DNA from: Vibrio sp. 99-8-1
GTDB lineage: Bacteria; Pseudomonadota; Gammaproteobacteria; Enterobacterales; Vibrionaceae
Reading direction: 5' to 3'
Assembly: GCF_013114595.1 (NCBI RefSeq)
Contig: NZ_VTXE01000039.1
Location: 1-44,411, forward strand
DNA: 44,411 nt
The notes beneath the pieces were generated by a model. That model was given only the letters and a program-made list of their open reading frames with translations. It did not search any database and was not told the DNA's origin. This document shows positions 9,130 to 18,151 of this stretch, piece after piece; within the stretch, counting starts at the first letter, position 1; every line of letters starts with the position of its first letter. Position numbers and translations under genes: made by a program.

Positions 9130-9969
9130 TTATTCAGGAACAACCCACTCTACTTTATAGTGACCGGTGACCGGAGCAATTGCTTGCTTAAGAAACGGTA
9201 AAATTTCATTGATCTGTTTTTCTAACGTCCAAGGAGGGTTAATTATGATCATCCCAGATGCGGTCATACCTCGTTCATTGCTATCAGCCGATACGCCCAG
9301 TTCTATCTGTAATATTTTTGGTATACCGAGTGATTGAAGTCCTTCTAACATATCGTCAATATCGCAGCGATTAACCACCGGGTACCATATGGCGTAAATA
9401 CCGGTCGCCCAGCGTTTATGGCTCTGTGCTATTGCGGTAACGACATCACGGTACTCTTTGGCGAGTTCGTATGGTGGATCGATAAGCACTAAACCACGAC
9501 GCTCTTTTGGCGGTAAACTGGCTTTTAAACGTTTAAAGCCATCTTCGTGGTAGATCTTGACCTGTCTATCACGATGAAACTCTTGTTCAAGTAGAGGAAA
9601 GTCGCTCGGGTGAAGTTCAGTCAATATCATTCGATCTTGAGAGCGAATTTGAGCTCTGGCTACCCGCGGTGAACCGGGGTAATAGCGAAGGGTTGAGTCT
9701 TCGTTGAGCTTGCGGACTGAGTCTAGGTAACTTTGAATGCCGCTAGGGTATTCATTTTGCTGCCATACTCGATCTATTCCTTGTTTATATTCGCCGGTTT
9801 TTTCTGCCCACTCATGAGTCAGATCATAACGACCAACACCAGAATGAGTGTCGTGATAAACAAAGGGTTTCTCTTTGTTTTTTAAGCTGTCCAAAATAAG
9901 GCTTTGGACAATATGTTTTAAAACATCTGCGTGATTACCCGCATGAAAATTGTGTCTGTAACTTAACAA
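9130..9969 (-). CDS. rlmJ: 23S rRNA (adenine-2030-N6)-methyltransferase
   Basis: A 279-residue SAM-dependent methyltransferase that modifies A2030 of 23S rRNA. The start MLSYRHNFHAGNHADVLKH is the family hallmark, and the catalytic motif DPPYE is at about residue 164. Length matches E. coli RlmJ (formerly YhiR). It lies 65 bases upstream of gor on the same strand and is divergent from prlC, so it may be co-transcribed with gor. Confidence 0.96.
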   Translation of the reverse strand: MLSYRHNFHAGNHADVLKHIVQSLILDSLKNKEKPFVYHDTHSGVGRYDLTHEWAEKTGEYKQGIDRVWQQNEYPSGIQSYLDSVRKLNEDSTLRYYPGSPRVARAQIRSQDRMILTELHPSDFPLLEQEFHRDRQVKIYHEDGFKRLKASLPPKERRGLVLIDPPYELAKEYRDVVTAIAQSHKRWATGIYAIWYPVVNRCDIDDMLEGLQSLGIPKILQIELGVSADSNERGMTASGMIIINPPWTLEKQINEILPFLKQAIAPVTGHYKVEWVVPE

Positions 9970-10102
9970 ATTAGACTCTCATAACGCTCTGAATTAGAGT
10001 GTGATAGAAGATGAAAAATCAATAACATTGATTATACGCTACTATTGAAAACAGTATAAGCAGCCTACATTTAGATAATACCAATTAAAAAAGGAATGTC
10101 GT

Positions 10103-12145
10103 ATGTCCAACCCACTCGTCAATTTTTCCGACTTACCTCCATTTTCTCAAATTAAGCCAGAACATGTTAAACCTGCAATAGAGCAAGCTATCGCTGATTG
10201 TAGAGTCAAAGTAGAGCAGGTTTTGCAAGATAATAAGAACCCAAGTTGGGATACCATTTGCACGCCATTAGCGGAAGTTGATGATCGACTTAGCAGAATT
10301 TGGTCACCTGTGAGCCATATGAATTCAGTGGTGAACAGCGCAGATTTAAGAGAAGCCTATGAGAGTTGTTTACCTTTGTTGTCAGAATATGGCACATGGG
10401 TAGGGCAGCACAAAGGCTTATATGACGCCTATAAGGCTATTCGAGCGAGTGAGTCGTTTGATGCATTAAGCCAGCAGCAGAAGAAAAGCATTACCGACGC
10501 CTTACGTGATTTTGAACTGTCGGGAATTGGTTTGCCGGCGGATGAACAGCATCGATATGGTGAGATCAGTAAAAGAATGTCTGAGTTAGGTTCGCAGTTC
10601 TCTAACAATGTTCTTGATGCAACTATGGGCTGGAATAAACAGATTACCGATGAGCAAGAGTTGCAAGGCCTTCCTGAGTCTGCGATGGCAGCAGCCAAAG
10701 CGGCAGCGGAAGCTAAAGAGCTGGATGGCTGGTTACTTACTCTTGATATGCCGTCATATTTGCCTGTAATGACGTACTGTGACAATCAAGCCCTAAGAAA
10801 AGAGATGTATGAAGCGTATGTTACTCGTGCATCAGATCGAGGTCCAACAGCTGGGGAGTGGGACAATACAGAGATAATGGCTGAGCAGTTGAAGCTTCGC
10901 CATGAAATCGCTCGATTGCTGGGTTTTGCATCCTACAGTGAAAAGTCTCTGGCGACTAAGATGGCAGAAACCCCAGAGCAAGTGATGAGTTTTTTAAATG
11001 ACTTGGCGCTGAAAGCGAAACCTCAAGGTGAAAAAGAGGTGCAAGCGTTAACGGCATTCGCAAAAGAGGCATTTGAGGTTACTGAGCTGAACCTATGGGA
11101 TATCGCTTATTATAGCGAGAAACAGAAGCAGCATCTGTTCCAGATATCCGATGAAGAGCTGCGTCCATATTTTCCTGAAAAACGAGTGGTCAATGGCTTA
11201 TTTGAAGTGCTGAATCGAGTATTTGGTATGACGGTAACAGAAAAGCAAGGCGTGGACACTTGGCACGAATCGGTACGATTTTTTGATATCTTTGATGGTG
11301 ATGGAACGCTTAGAGGAAGTTTTTACTTAGATTTGTACGCAAGAGAGCACAAACGCGGTGGTGCTTGGATGGATGAGTGTCGAGTAAGACGAGTCACCCA
11401 TGACGGTCAACTGCAATCTCCAGTCGCCTATTTAACCTGTAACTTTAATAAGCCCGTAGGGGATAAACCGGCTCTGTTTACTCATGATGAAGTGGTCACC
11501 TTATTCCATGAGTTTGGGCACGGAATACATCATATGCTGACAAAAATTGATGTTTCATCGGTATCAGGCATTAATGGGGTTCCATGGGATGCGGTAGAGC
11601 TACCTAGTCAGTTCTTAGAAAACTGGTGTTGGCAGGAAGAGGCGCTAGCGTTTATTTCCGGACATTATCTAACTGGTGAACCGTTACCGACCGATATGTT
11701 AGAAAAAATGTTGGCGGCGAAGAACTTTCAGTCGGCCATGTTTATTTTGCGCCAATTAGAGTTCGGTTTGTTTGATTTTACTTTGCATACTGAATATGAC
11801 CCTGAAATTGGAGCAAGGGTTCTAGAGACCTTGCAAGAAGTGAAGTCGAAAGTCGCGGTATTGCCTAGCTTAGAGTGGAATCGATTCTCTCATGCCTTTA
11901 GTCATATATTTGCTGGTGGCTATAGCGCAGGCTATTACAGCTACTTGTGGGCAGAAGTGCTCTCTTCTGATGCTTTTTCTAAATTTGAACAACAAGGGAT
12001 CTTTGATAAAGCAACCGGAAATGAGTTTTTAACCCATATTTTAGAGATGGGTGGCAGTGAAGAACCGATGACGCTGTTTAAACGCTTTAGAGGTAGAGAG
12101 CCGAGTATAGATGCATTATTAAAGCACTCTGGTATTGAGGTGTAG
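10103..12145 (+). CDS. prlC: Oligopeptidase A (M3 metallopeptidase)
   Basis: A 680-residue cytoplasmic zinc endopeptidase that degrades signal peptides and other short peptides. The zinc motif HEFGH is at residues 469-473, with the downstream glutamate in the ELPSQFLENW segment. The opening (NPLVNFSDLPPFSQIKPEHV) and the length match E. coli OpdA/PrlC. The RBS AAGGA precedes ATG 10103. In enterobacteria rsmJ follows directly. Here asnC and a GGDEF/EAL gene intervene. Confidence 0.97.
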   Translation: MSNPLVNFSDLPPFSQIKPEHVKPAIEQAIADCRVKVEQVLQDNKNPSWDTICTPLAEVDDRLSRIWSPVSHMNSVVNSADLREAYESCLPLLSEYGTWVGQHKGLYDAYKAIRASESFDALSQQQKKSITDALRDFELSGIGLPADEQHRYGEISKRMSELGSQFSNNVLDATMGWNKQITDEQELQGLPESAMAAAKAAAEAKELDGWLLTLDMPSYLPVMTYCDNQALRKEMYEAYVTRASDRGPTAGEWDNTEIMAEQLKLRHEIARLLGFASYSEKSLATKMAETPEQVMSFLNDLALKAKPQGEKEVQALTAFAKEAFEVTELNLWDIAYYSEKQKQHLFQISDEELRPYFPEKRVVNGLFEVLNRVFGMTVTEKQGVDTWHESVRFFDIFDGDGTLRGSFYLDLYAREHKRGGAWMDECRVRRVTHDGQLQSPVAYLTCNFNKPVGDKPALFTHDEVVTLFHEFGHGIHHMLTKIDVSSVSGINGVPWDAVELPSQFLENWCWQEEALAFISGHYLTGEPLPTDMLEKMLAAKNFQSAMFILRQLEFGLFDFTLHTEYDPEIGARVLETLQEVKSKVAVLPSLEWNRFSHAFSHIFAGGYSAGYYSYLWAEVLSSDAFSKFEQQGIFDKATGNEFLTHILEMGGSEEPMTLFKRFRGREPSIDALLKHSGIEV

Positions 12146-12187
12146 CATCTTAGATTAACGCTCTGTTGCGGTTAATGTTATAAATAG

Positions 12188-12212
12188 AAAAAGGGCATAA
12201 TTGCCCTTTTTT
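12188..12212. terminator. Bidirectional Rho-independent terminator
   Basis: AAAAAGGGCA pairs with TGCCCTTTTT across loop TAAT. T-runs are on both strands. It separates the convergent prlC and asnC genes. Confidence 0.9.
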
Positions 12213-12248
12213 GCTCAATATTGAAACAAAAACGTTAGTTAGCTGCGG

Positions 12249-12710
12249 TTAAGGGCTAACATTTCTGTTGATTGGATTTTGCAGAGAAATAAGCGTTTCC
12301 GTCGACTGAACTTCATCAATAGCTTGTAGCTTGTTAATTAATACGTGCTGTAACTCTTCGATAGATTTACACATTAGCTTCACAAAAATATTGTAAGCTC
12401 CAGTGGTGTAATACGCTTCAACAACTTCATCTAGTGCCGTTAGCTTATCGAGTGCTGAGTGATAATCTCTGGCCGTTGTAAGGTTAATACCGATAAAGCA
12501 ACATACGTCATAGCCCAACTTCTTGGGGTTAACAATCACTTCAGTTCCTTCAATAATGCCAGATGCTTTCATTTTTTCGATACGAACATGAATTGTGGCA
12601 GGACTAACGTCAAATTGCTTAGCCATTTCGGCATATGGACGTCGTGCATCGGCCAGTAACGTTTTGAGAATGTCGCGATCTAAGTTGTCTAGCCTTGCGT
12701 TAGGGTGCAT
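12249..12710 (-). CDS. asnC: AsnC, Lrp-family transcriptional regulator
   Basis: A 153-residue DNA-binding regulator. The N-terminal helix-turn-helix (about residues 8-60, LDNLDRDILKTL to SPATIHVRIEKM) and the C-terminal RAM ligand-binding domain with AYYTTGAYNIFVK and LQHVLINKLQ match E. coli AsnC very closely, including the asparagine-sensing half. In E. coli AsnC controls asparagine synthetase A, and no asnA is next to it here. It is divergent from the GGDEF/EAL gene across a 150-base promoter region. Confidence 0.92.
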   Translation of the reverse strand: MHPNARLDNLDRDILKTLLADARRPYAEMAKQFDVSPATIHVRIEKMKASGIIEGTEVIVNPKKLGYDVCCFIGINLTTARDYHSALDKLTALDEVVEAYYTTGAYNIFVKLMCKSIEELQHVLINKLQAIDEVQSTETLISLQNPINRNVSP

Positions 12711-12860
12711 ATTTAAACCTGAATGTTTGGAAGCTGTTATAAGTGAAAGTATATTTTATCATTAACAGTGATACTATACTTGCTTTTACGTTGCATTACT
12801 TAGCGCTCATTATTTGTTGCTAAGTGAATAAGTTATCTGTCAGAGGATGAGTAAATATAC

Positions 12861-15800
12861 GTGCGATTTTTTGTAATGACACTGATTTTAGTCTGGAGCT
12901 CAGTATTATTTGCTGAAGAAAAGGACGTACTCGTGATTCAGTCATATCATCAGGGATATGCCTGGTCTGATCAATTTCAATCAGGCTTAAGTGAGGTGTT
13001 AGAACGCAATAATATCGTTAATCGTGTTGTTTACTTAGATACTAAACGTCATCAATCTGAGGCCTATTTACAGCAGTTAATACAGCTATATCAGCAGAAA
13101 TTTCAACGAGAGCGTTTTCGGGCCATTGTTGTGGTAGATAATACCGCATTGAATCTAGTTAACCGTCTTGCTAGTTATATTAAAGATACCCCGGTGATAT
13201 TTAGTGGCATCAATGGTTATTCTCCGAGTATGCATGCCAATTTAAATGCAACTGGCGTGGTTTCTAAGGTAGAAGTTGCTGGAAATATAGGGCTTATTCA
13301 GAGGCTACAACCTAAGGTAGAAAAGATATATATCATTTCCGGTCAGTCAGTGACAGGGAGTGGTGTTCGTGCTTCCATTGAAAAGTATTTAGCCAATAAT
13401 CCGCATGAAGATAGCTTGGTCGAACATTTTGTTCCCGAAAGCTTTCAGCAACTGGTGCAATTTACTTCTCATCTTCCCTCGAATAGTGCCGTTCTGTTTT
13501 GGAACTTTTATCTAGATCAAAGTGCATTTCGTAATGAAGAAAAAGTATGGAAAGTCATGGATGAAATTGCGTCTGTGCCGGTTTATGTCTTTCACGATAG
13601 CGTCTTAGGGGAAGGAGCCGTCGGCGGAGTTGTTCATAACAGCTTATCACAAGGTCGCTCTACAGGAGAGCTTGTAGTGGATGCATTGGCAAGTGAACAG
13701 GGGTCACTACCCCATGTTCGTTACGCTACGCCAGCAACGGTTCTAGATTACCAAGCACTGATGCATTGGGGGCTAAATATTGAGGATAACAATGCTGTTA
13801 CCTTGATCAACAAGCCAGACTCTATGAGTAAGCAAGTGCAGTTGGTGTTGATTCTATTTGCAATTATGTTCGCTGTTATTGTGGTGCTTCTTTACTATCT
13901 TCGCCGTATCGCCATGAGTGAAGCAAGTGCGCGAAGAAGCCAGATGCTTATTGAGTCTGTTCTGGAAAAAAGTCAGCAATACATTGCTATTTTGGGTGAA
14001 GATGGGCGAGTCATTTCTAGTAATCATAAACTTCACGATCTGTTATTTGAAAGAGGCGCTGAATTAGAGCCGCCTATTTGGCACTTTACTGCTTGGCAAA
14101 ACAATGGAAAAGAAGCGTTTAAACAGTTTTTTGCCGATGAGATGTCATCCTCAACTCGGTTTGAGTTAGAAGCGCTATGCAAGCGTTCTGGTAATGTATT
14201 GCTCGACGTGGTGATAAGTGCGCTTCCTGCTGGAACAGCTAAGAAACCACAATTCTTGATGGAAGCGAACGATATTACTCAAGGCAAGCTGGCTCAGCAA
14301 AAACTGATCGAGCGAGAAGCGTCAATGCGTAATTATTATGAGCAACAGCCTATTATGATGCTGACGCTCGATAGCCACTTTAGAATTCAAGCCATTAATC
14401 GCTTTGCAACAGAATTACTAGGGTATGCAGAAATTGATCTTCTCGGCCATAAGTTAAATGAGCTATATGTCGATCAAGATGCAGAACCGGTTCAGAGTAC
14501 TATTGCGGATCCATTGCAGTCAATTAACGGTATTAGAAAGCGAGAAATTCGATATCGTCATCATAATAATAGCCACTTATGGATTAGGGAAAATGTTCGC
14601 TCACTTAGCAGTTCGGGGCAGTATTTGCTGGTGGGAGAAGACATTACAGAAGTTCACAGTTTAACAGAGAAGCTTGAGTACCAAGCGCGTTATGATCTAT
14701 TAACAGAAACCTTTAATCGTAACCATTTTGAAATAGAGTTAGTACAATCTATAAGCGAAGTAAGTGATAACTTACGTACACATGCAATGTTGTATTTAGA
14801 TCTTGATCAGTTGAAGGTGCTAAATGATACCGCCGGCCATGATGCTGGTGATGCCGCTATTAAGTTTTCGGCGATGATTGTTGAGTCAGTTCTTCCTTAT
14901 AATTCGGTGTTGTCGCGAATGGGGGGGGATGAATTTGCCGTCCTGTTAAGAGACTGCACCCAAGCTGATGCGATAAAAATTGCTAAATTGATTATCAATG
15001 GTTTCGGTAGCAAGGCCTTTAACTGGGACCAACTAACCATCAATATTTCTTGCTCAATCGGTATACGTTTAATTGACCATACTGCTGAGTCTCCGCAAAT
15101 GGTACATGCTCAAGCGGATACCGCTTGTCATGCTGCCAAAGATGAAGGAAGAAATAGGTTTCATTTGTACCACCAAGATGACGAAGAGTTACGACAAAGA
15201 CAGCTTGAAATGGAGAGTGTAAACATTGTCCATGAAGCGCTCGCTAACGACCGACTGACGTTATATGCACAGCGAATATTGCCGCTTTCAGAAGAGCAGC
15301 AGATGTCTACAATGTACTTTGAAATTTTAGTCAGAATCCAAGATGCAGACAATAATGTTATCTCCCCCGGTATTTTTATGCCTGCTTCTGAGAAATACAA
15401 TATTGCTCACCTGATTGATAAGGCGGTTGTTACTAAGACATTAACCTGGCTTGAAACCAATTTTACTCGTTTTGATGAACTGGGTATGTGTTCCATTAAT
15501 TTATCTGGTCAATCAATGGGTAATCGAGCTTTTGTCGATTTCTTGTTAGATATTATCGAACATAGCACTGTTCCTAATCATAAAATATGTATTGAGATCA
15601 CTGAGACCGCGGCAATGGGGAATATGAAACAAGCTATTGAGCTGTTTAGTAAGATAAAACAGTTAGGCTGCTGTATTGCATTAGATGACTTCGGTTCTGG
15701 GCTTTCATCATTTGGTTACTTAAAAAAACTACCTGTAGATATAGTGAAAATAGATGGTCTATTTGTCCGTGATATGGACGTGAATGAGACCGATTATATT

Positions 15801-15986
15801 ATGGTACGTTCTATTAACGATTTAGCGAAACAGATGGGTAAGCGAACCGTTGCTGAATTTGTCGAAAATAGTGATATTATCGCCAACTTAATTGAGCTAG
15901 GGGTCGATTATGCTCAAGGGTATGTTATTAGCAAGCCTAAGCCCCTAAATGAACTTGTCGAAGAGCTACGCTCTGCACCGATGTAA
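12861..15986 (+). CDS. Periplasmic-sensing PAS-GGDEF-EAL cyclic-di-GMP protein
   Basis: A 1041-residue inner-membrane signalling protein. Order: signal peptide (1-18); periplasmic domain resembling ABC-type substrate-binding proteins (about 23-300, VLVIQSYHQGY, VVVDNTALNLV); one membrane helix (about 328-347); PAS regions (about 365-470 and 490-600); diguanylate cyclase with intact GGDEF at 688-692; phosphodiesterase with EIL at 821-823 in place of EAL, DDFGSG at 942-947, KIDG and QGY. The phosphodiesterase residues I can check are present, and Ile is a usual variant, so either activity is possible. The start is GTG 12861 (AGAGGA is 13 bases away, which is long). ATG 12876 is the alternative. 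The ligand is unknown. It is unlike RocS or MbaA as far as I remember, so I give no symbol. Confidence 0.9.
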   Translation: MRFFVMTLILVWSSVLFAEEKDVLVIQSYHQGYAWSDQFQSGLSEVLERNNIVNRVVYLDTKRHQSEAYLQQLIQLYQQKFQRERFRAIVVVDNTALNLVNRLASYIKDTPVIFSGINGYSPSMHANLNATGVVSKVEVAGNIGLIQRLQPKVEKIYIISGQSVTGSGVRASIEKYLANNPHEDSLVEHFVPESFQQLVQFTSHLPSNSAVLFWNFYLDQSAFRNEEKVWKVMDEIASVPVYVFHDSVLGEGAVGGVVHNSLSQGRSTGELVVDALASEQGSLPHVRYATPATVLDYQALMHWGLNIEDNNAVTLINKPDSMSKQVQLVLILFAIMFAVIVVLLYYLRRIAMSEASARRSQMLIESVLEKSQQYIAILGEDGRVISSNHKLHDLLFERGAELEPPIWHFTAWQNNGKEAFKQFFADEMSSSTRFELEALCKRSGNVLLDVVISALPAGTAKKPQFLMEANDITQGKLAQQKLIEREASMRNYYEQQPIMMLTLDSHFRIQAINRFATELLGYAEIDLLGHKLNELYVDQDAEPVQSTIADPLQSINGIRKREIRYRHHNNSHLWIRENVRSLSSSGQYLLVGEDITEVHSLTEKLEYQARYDLLTETFNRNHFEIELVQSISEVSDNLRTHAMLYLDLDQLKVLNDTAGHDAGDAAIKFSAMIVESVLPYNSVLSRMGGDEFAVLLRDCTQADAIKIAKLIINGFGSKAFNWDQLTINISCSIGIRLIDHTAESPQMVHAQADTACHAAKDEGRNRFHLYHQDDEELRQRQLEMESVNIVHEALANDRLTLYAQRILPLSEEQQMSTMYFEILVRIQDADNNVISPGIFMPASEKYNIAHLIDKAVVTKTLTWLETNFTRFDELGMCSINLSGQSMGNRAFVDFLLDIIEHSTVPNHKICIEITETAAMGNMKQAIELFSKIKQLGCCIALDDFGSGLSSFGYLKKLPVDIVKIDGLFVRDMDVNETDYIMVRSINDLAKQMGKRTVAEFVENSDIIANLIELGVDYAQGYVISKPKPLNELVEELRSAPM

Positions 15987-16006
15987 TTATATTTGGAGTC
16001 CATTTT

Positions 16007-16789
16007 TTGCGAATTCAGTTGCTTTGTGAAGCCGAAGGGCGAGAACACAATATCTCTTCTCTAGCGTCAAAGTGGGGGTTGTTGTCCGATCAATCCGGAG
16101 AACTTGCTCTGGTATTAACAGATAGTCGTCTAGAATTGCGTAAGCTAGATGAAGAGAAGTTAGGGGCAATTTATGTGGATTTTGTCGGTGGTGCTGTGGC
16201 TCATCGGCGTAAATTCGGCGGTGGAAAAGGACAAGCAATAGCGAAGGCAGCAGGCTTGAATAAAGGGGTTGTTCCTACAGTATTGGATGCTACCGCAGGG
16301 TTAGGGCGAGATGCCTTTGTACTGGCTTCTCTTGGCTGTTACGTGCAGATGGTTGAGCGTAACCCTGTTGTCGCGGCATTATTAGATGACGGTTTGAGTC
16401 GTGCGAAATGTGATGCTGAAATTGGTGGCTGGGTGTCCGAAAGGTTGTCTATGATTCATCAATCCAGTCATACCATTTTACACAACCTAGCCGATGATAA
16501 AGACTTCGTCCGGCCGGATGTGGTGTATCTGGATCCTATGTACCCTCATCCTGAGGGGAAAAGAAAAGCGCAGATTAAAAAAGAGATGAGAGTATTTCAG
16601 TCCCTCGTTGGTGCTGATGACGACGCTGACGGACTGTTAAAGCCAGCGTTGGTACTGGCAACGAAGAGAGTCGTGGTGAAAAGGCCCAGCTATGCAGGTT
16701 GGTTAGACGACGAAAAACCTACCATGGCAATAGAGACGAGAAAAAATCGATTTGATGTTTACGTAAAAGAGGCAATGAAAGCCAGTTAA
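16007..16789 (+). CDS. rsmJ: 16S rRNA (guanine-1516-N2)-methyltransferase
   Basis: A 260-residue SAM methyltransferase acting on G1516 of 16S rRNA. The family block VDFVGGAVAHRRKFGGGKG, the SAM site LDATAGLGRDAFVLASLG, LERNP-type VERNPVVAALLDDGL and the catalytic LDPMYP are all present, and the length is near E. coli RsmJ (YhiQ). The start is TTG at 16007 with GGAG eight bases upstream. No ATG or GTG fits the conserved N-terminus. It begins 20 bases after the GGDEF/EAL gene and is probably co-transcribed with it. Confidence 0.95.
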   Translation: MRIQLLCEAEGREHNISSLASKWGLLSDQSGELALVLTDSRLELRKLDEEKLGAIYVDFVGGAVAHRRKFGGGKGQAIAKAAGLNKGVVPTVLDATAGLGRDAFVLASLGCYVQMVERNPVVAALLDDGLSRAKCDAEIGGWVSERLSMIHQSSHTILHNLADDKDFVRPDVVYLDPMYPHPEGKRKAQIKKEMRVFQSLVGADDDADGLLKPALVLATKRVVVKRPSYAGWLDDEKPTMAIETRKNRFDVYVKEAMKAS

Positions 16790-16908
16790 TTTGCTGCAAA
16801 ACTTGAATTACCATACTGAACACTGTATACCTAATTGTTAATAATTCTCAATCAACATTTTGAACTGTTTTCTGAGAGTGTTTACAATGACATTATGTGG
16901 TGGTCGTT

Positions 16909-17406
16909 ATGACAAAAAGATTGTGTAAATATAACCGAGTAGAGATAGCGGATAATCTAAACGTTATCCATAGTTTAGTTTTACAACCAAAATTTTTGTG
17001 TCGTTCATGTGCTCGCTCTTCTTCTGATAAACAAAGCTTATGCAAACCTACCGCAGTGCCTTCGGCATCAAGTCATCATTCGTTATCGTGTGGTGACCAC
17101 GCTTCTGCTAGTGAGGGACAAACGCGTTTATTACCTATAGAACCTGTGAGTTTTGATGCTGATATGCCGAGTCACCTAGCGAATGGCTTAGTCGATAAGT
17201 TAGCGGTAGTGAAAGCAAAGAAATCACTTAAGAAACAGAAAAAGTATCATAAGCGGCTAAAAGTGCTGGCAAAAAAACAGAAACAGTTGCTTAAGAAACA
17301 GAAGAAAATCAAAAAGCAGTTTGCGAAGCTAGAAGTTGAAACAGATAAGTTGACAACGGTCGCAGTGAAGCATCCTTCAGAGAGTACGGCCAAGCAGTTG
17401 CATTAA
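16909..17406 (+). CDS. Hypothetical protein, Cys-rich N-terminal half and Lys-rich coiled coil
   Basis: About 165 residues, not recognised. The start is uncertain: ATG 16909 is preferred, GTG 16897 or 16900 are possible, and no clear RBS is visible. The N-terminal part carries a C-x2-C with a further Cys (FLCRSCARS, C31 and C34 from this start, then C43), which could bind metal. A Ser/His-rich middle follows. Residues about 105-145 are an extreme Lys/Gln stretch (KKSLKKQKKYHKRLKVLAKK and onward) predicted to form a basic coiled coil. I recall similar proteins next to uspA/ftnA in vibrios. It has no signal peptide and could be a nucleic-acid or ribosome-associated protein, but that is a guess. 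Confidence 0.7.
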   Translation: MTKRLCKYNRVEIADNLNVIHSLVLQPKFLCRSCARSSSDKQSLCKPTAVPSASSHHSLSCGDHASASEGQTRLLPIEPVSFDADMPSHLANGLVDKLAVVKAKKSLKKQKKYHKRLKVLAKKQKQLLKKQKKIKKQFAKLEVETDKLTTVAVKHPSESTAKQLH

Positions 17407-17418
17407 CGGTATTTAAGT

Positions 17419-17439
17419 TAGGGGCCCGATAGGCCCCTA
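17419..17439. terminator. Hairpin terminator between convergent genes
   Basis: TAGGGGCC (17419-17426) pairs with GGCCCCTA (17432-17439), loop CGATA. It is GC-rich and sits between the Lys-rich protein gene and uspA. The flanking T-runs are poor, so its efficiency is uncertain. Confidence 0.6.
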
Positions 17440-17467
17440 TGCGTCTTGTAGCTATTTATCTAACTTG

Positions 17468-17896
17468 TCACTCATCATGCAGAGGAACGACCAGCATATC
17501 GATGGGAACACTATTTAGAAGCTGTTTAGTGGAAGATAGGATCATACTCCAAAAATCCTGATGGTGACCGCATATAACCAGATCGACCTCTTTATCTCGT
17601 ATTGCATCTTTTAATTCATAACCTAAATCGCCACTTCCGACTAAAGTATGTTTAATCGGAAAGTTAGCATGCTCTGCTAAGGTTTTTAGTTGTTCTAGGG
17701 ATGCTTCCATCGCATGATTTTGTGTCTCGGCTAGGTTGATATCAATTAAGCCAGTGTATATCTCTGCGTAATTTACATCGATATGAATAAAAGACACGTC
17801 TGCTTCTAATGGTTTTGCGAGTGCTACCGCTTTCTCTATTAAGGTTTTGCTCTCATCAGAAAGATCAATTGCGACCAAAATATGTTTATAACTCAT
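17468..17896 (-). CDS. uspA: Universal stress protein A
   Basis: A 142-residue cytoplasmic stress protein, a homodimer of the non-ATP-binding UspA type. It starts MSYKHILVAIDLSDES, has VDLVICGHHQDFWSMILSSTKQLLNSV, and ends in VPIDMLVVPLHDE, closely following E. coli UspA. The RBS GGAGGT is a few bases before ATG 17896. It is divergent from ftnA across 255 bases in which I see no clear operator. Grouping of uspA, uspB and the yhiN gene is shared with E. coli. Confidence 0.96.
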   Translation of the reverse strand: MSYKHILVAIDLSDESKTLIEKAVALAKPLEADVSFIHIDVNYAEIYTGLIDINLAETQNHAMEASLEQLKTLAEHANFPIKHTLVGSGDLGYELKDAIRDKEVDLVICGHHQDFWSMILSSTKQLLNSVPIDMLVVPLHDE

Positions 17897-18151
17897 TAGA
17901 CTACCTCCATTTCAGGGCCAATATAAATAGATTAGCAGCTAACTGAGATTTTTTTTGCAGTTACGATCTCATAACATCGTCTTATTTATAGATTTGCTTT
18001 CGGTGATAACGATAGGAACATGGTATAGTTTTATTCAAATTGTGATTACCAGTGAATCATTAGATCTCTCATTAGGTGTTATCGACGTCTATTTAGCACC
18101 TATTAGACTAAAGTTAAAAATTGGGTTTATCCCTGTTAAAAAGGAGCTTTC

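Noticed and set aside
12847..12876. Nine-codon ORF before the GGDEF/EAL gene as a leader peptide
   Set aside because: Its RBS would touch the start codon, and there is no attenuator structure after it.
15987..16238. Minus-strand ORF over the rsmJ start
   Set aside because: It is a shadow of the conserved rsmJ reading frame.
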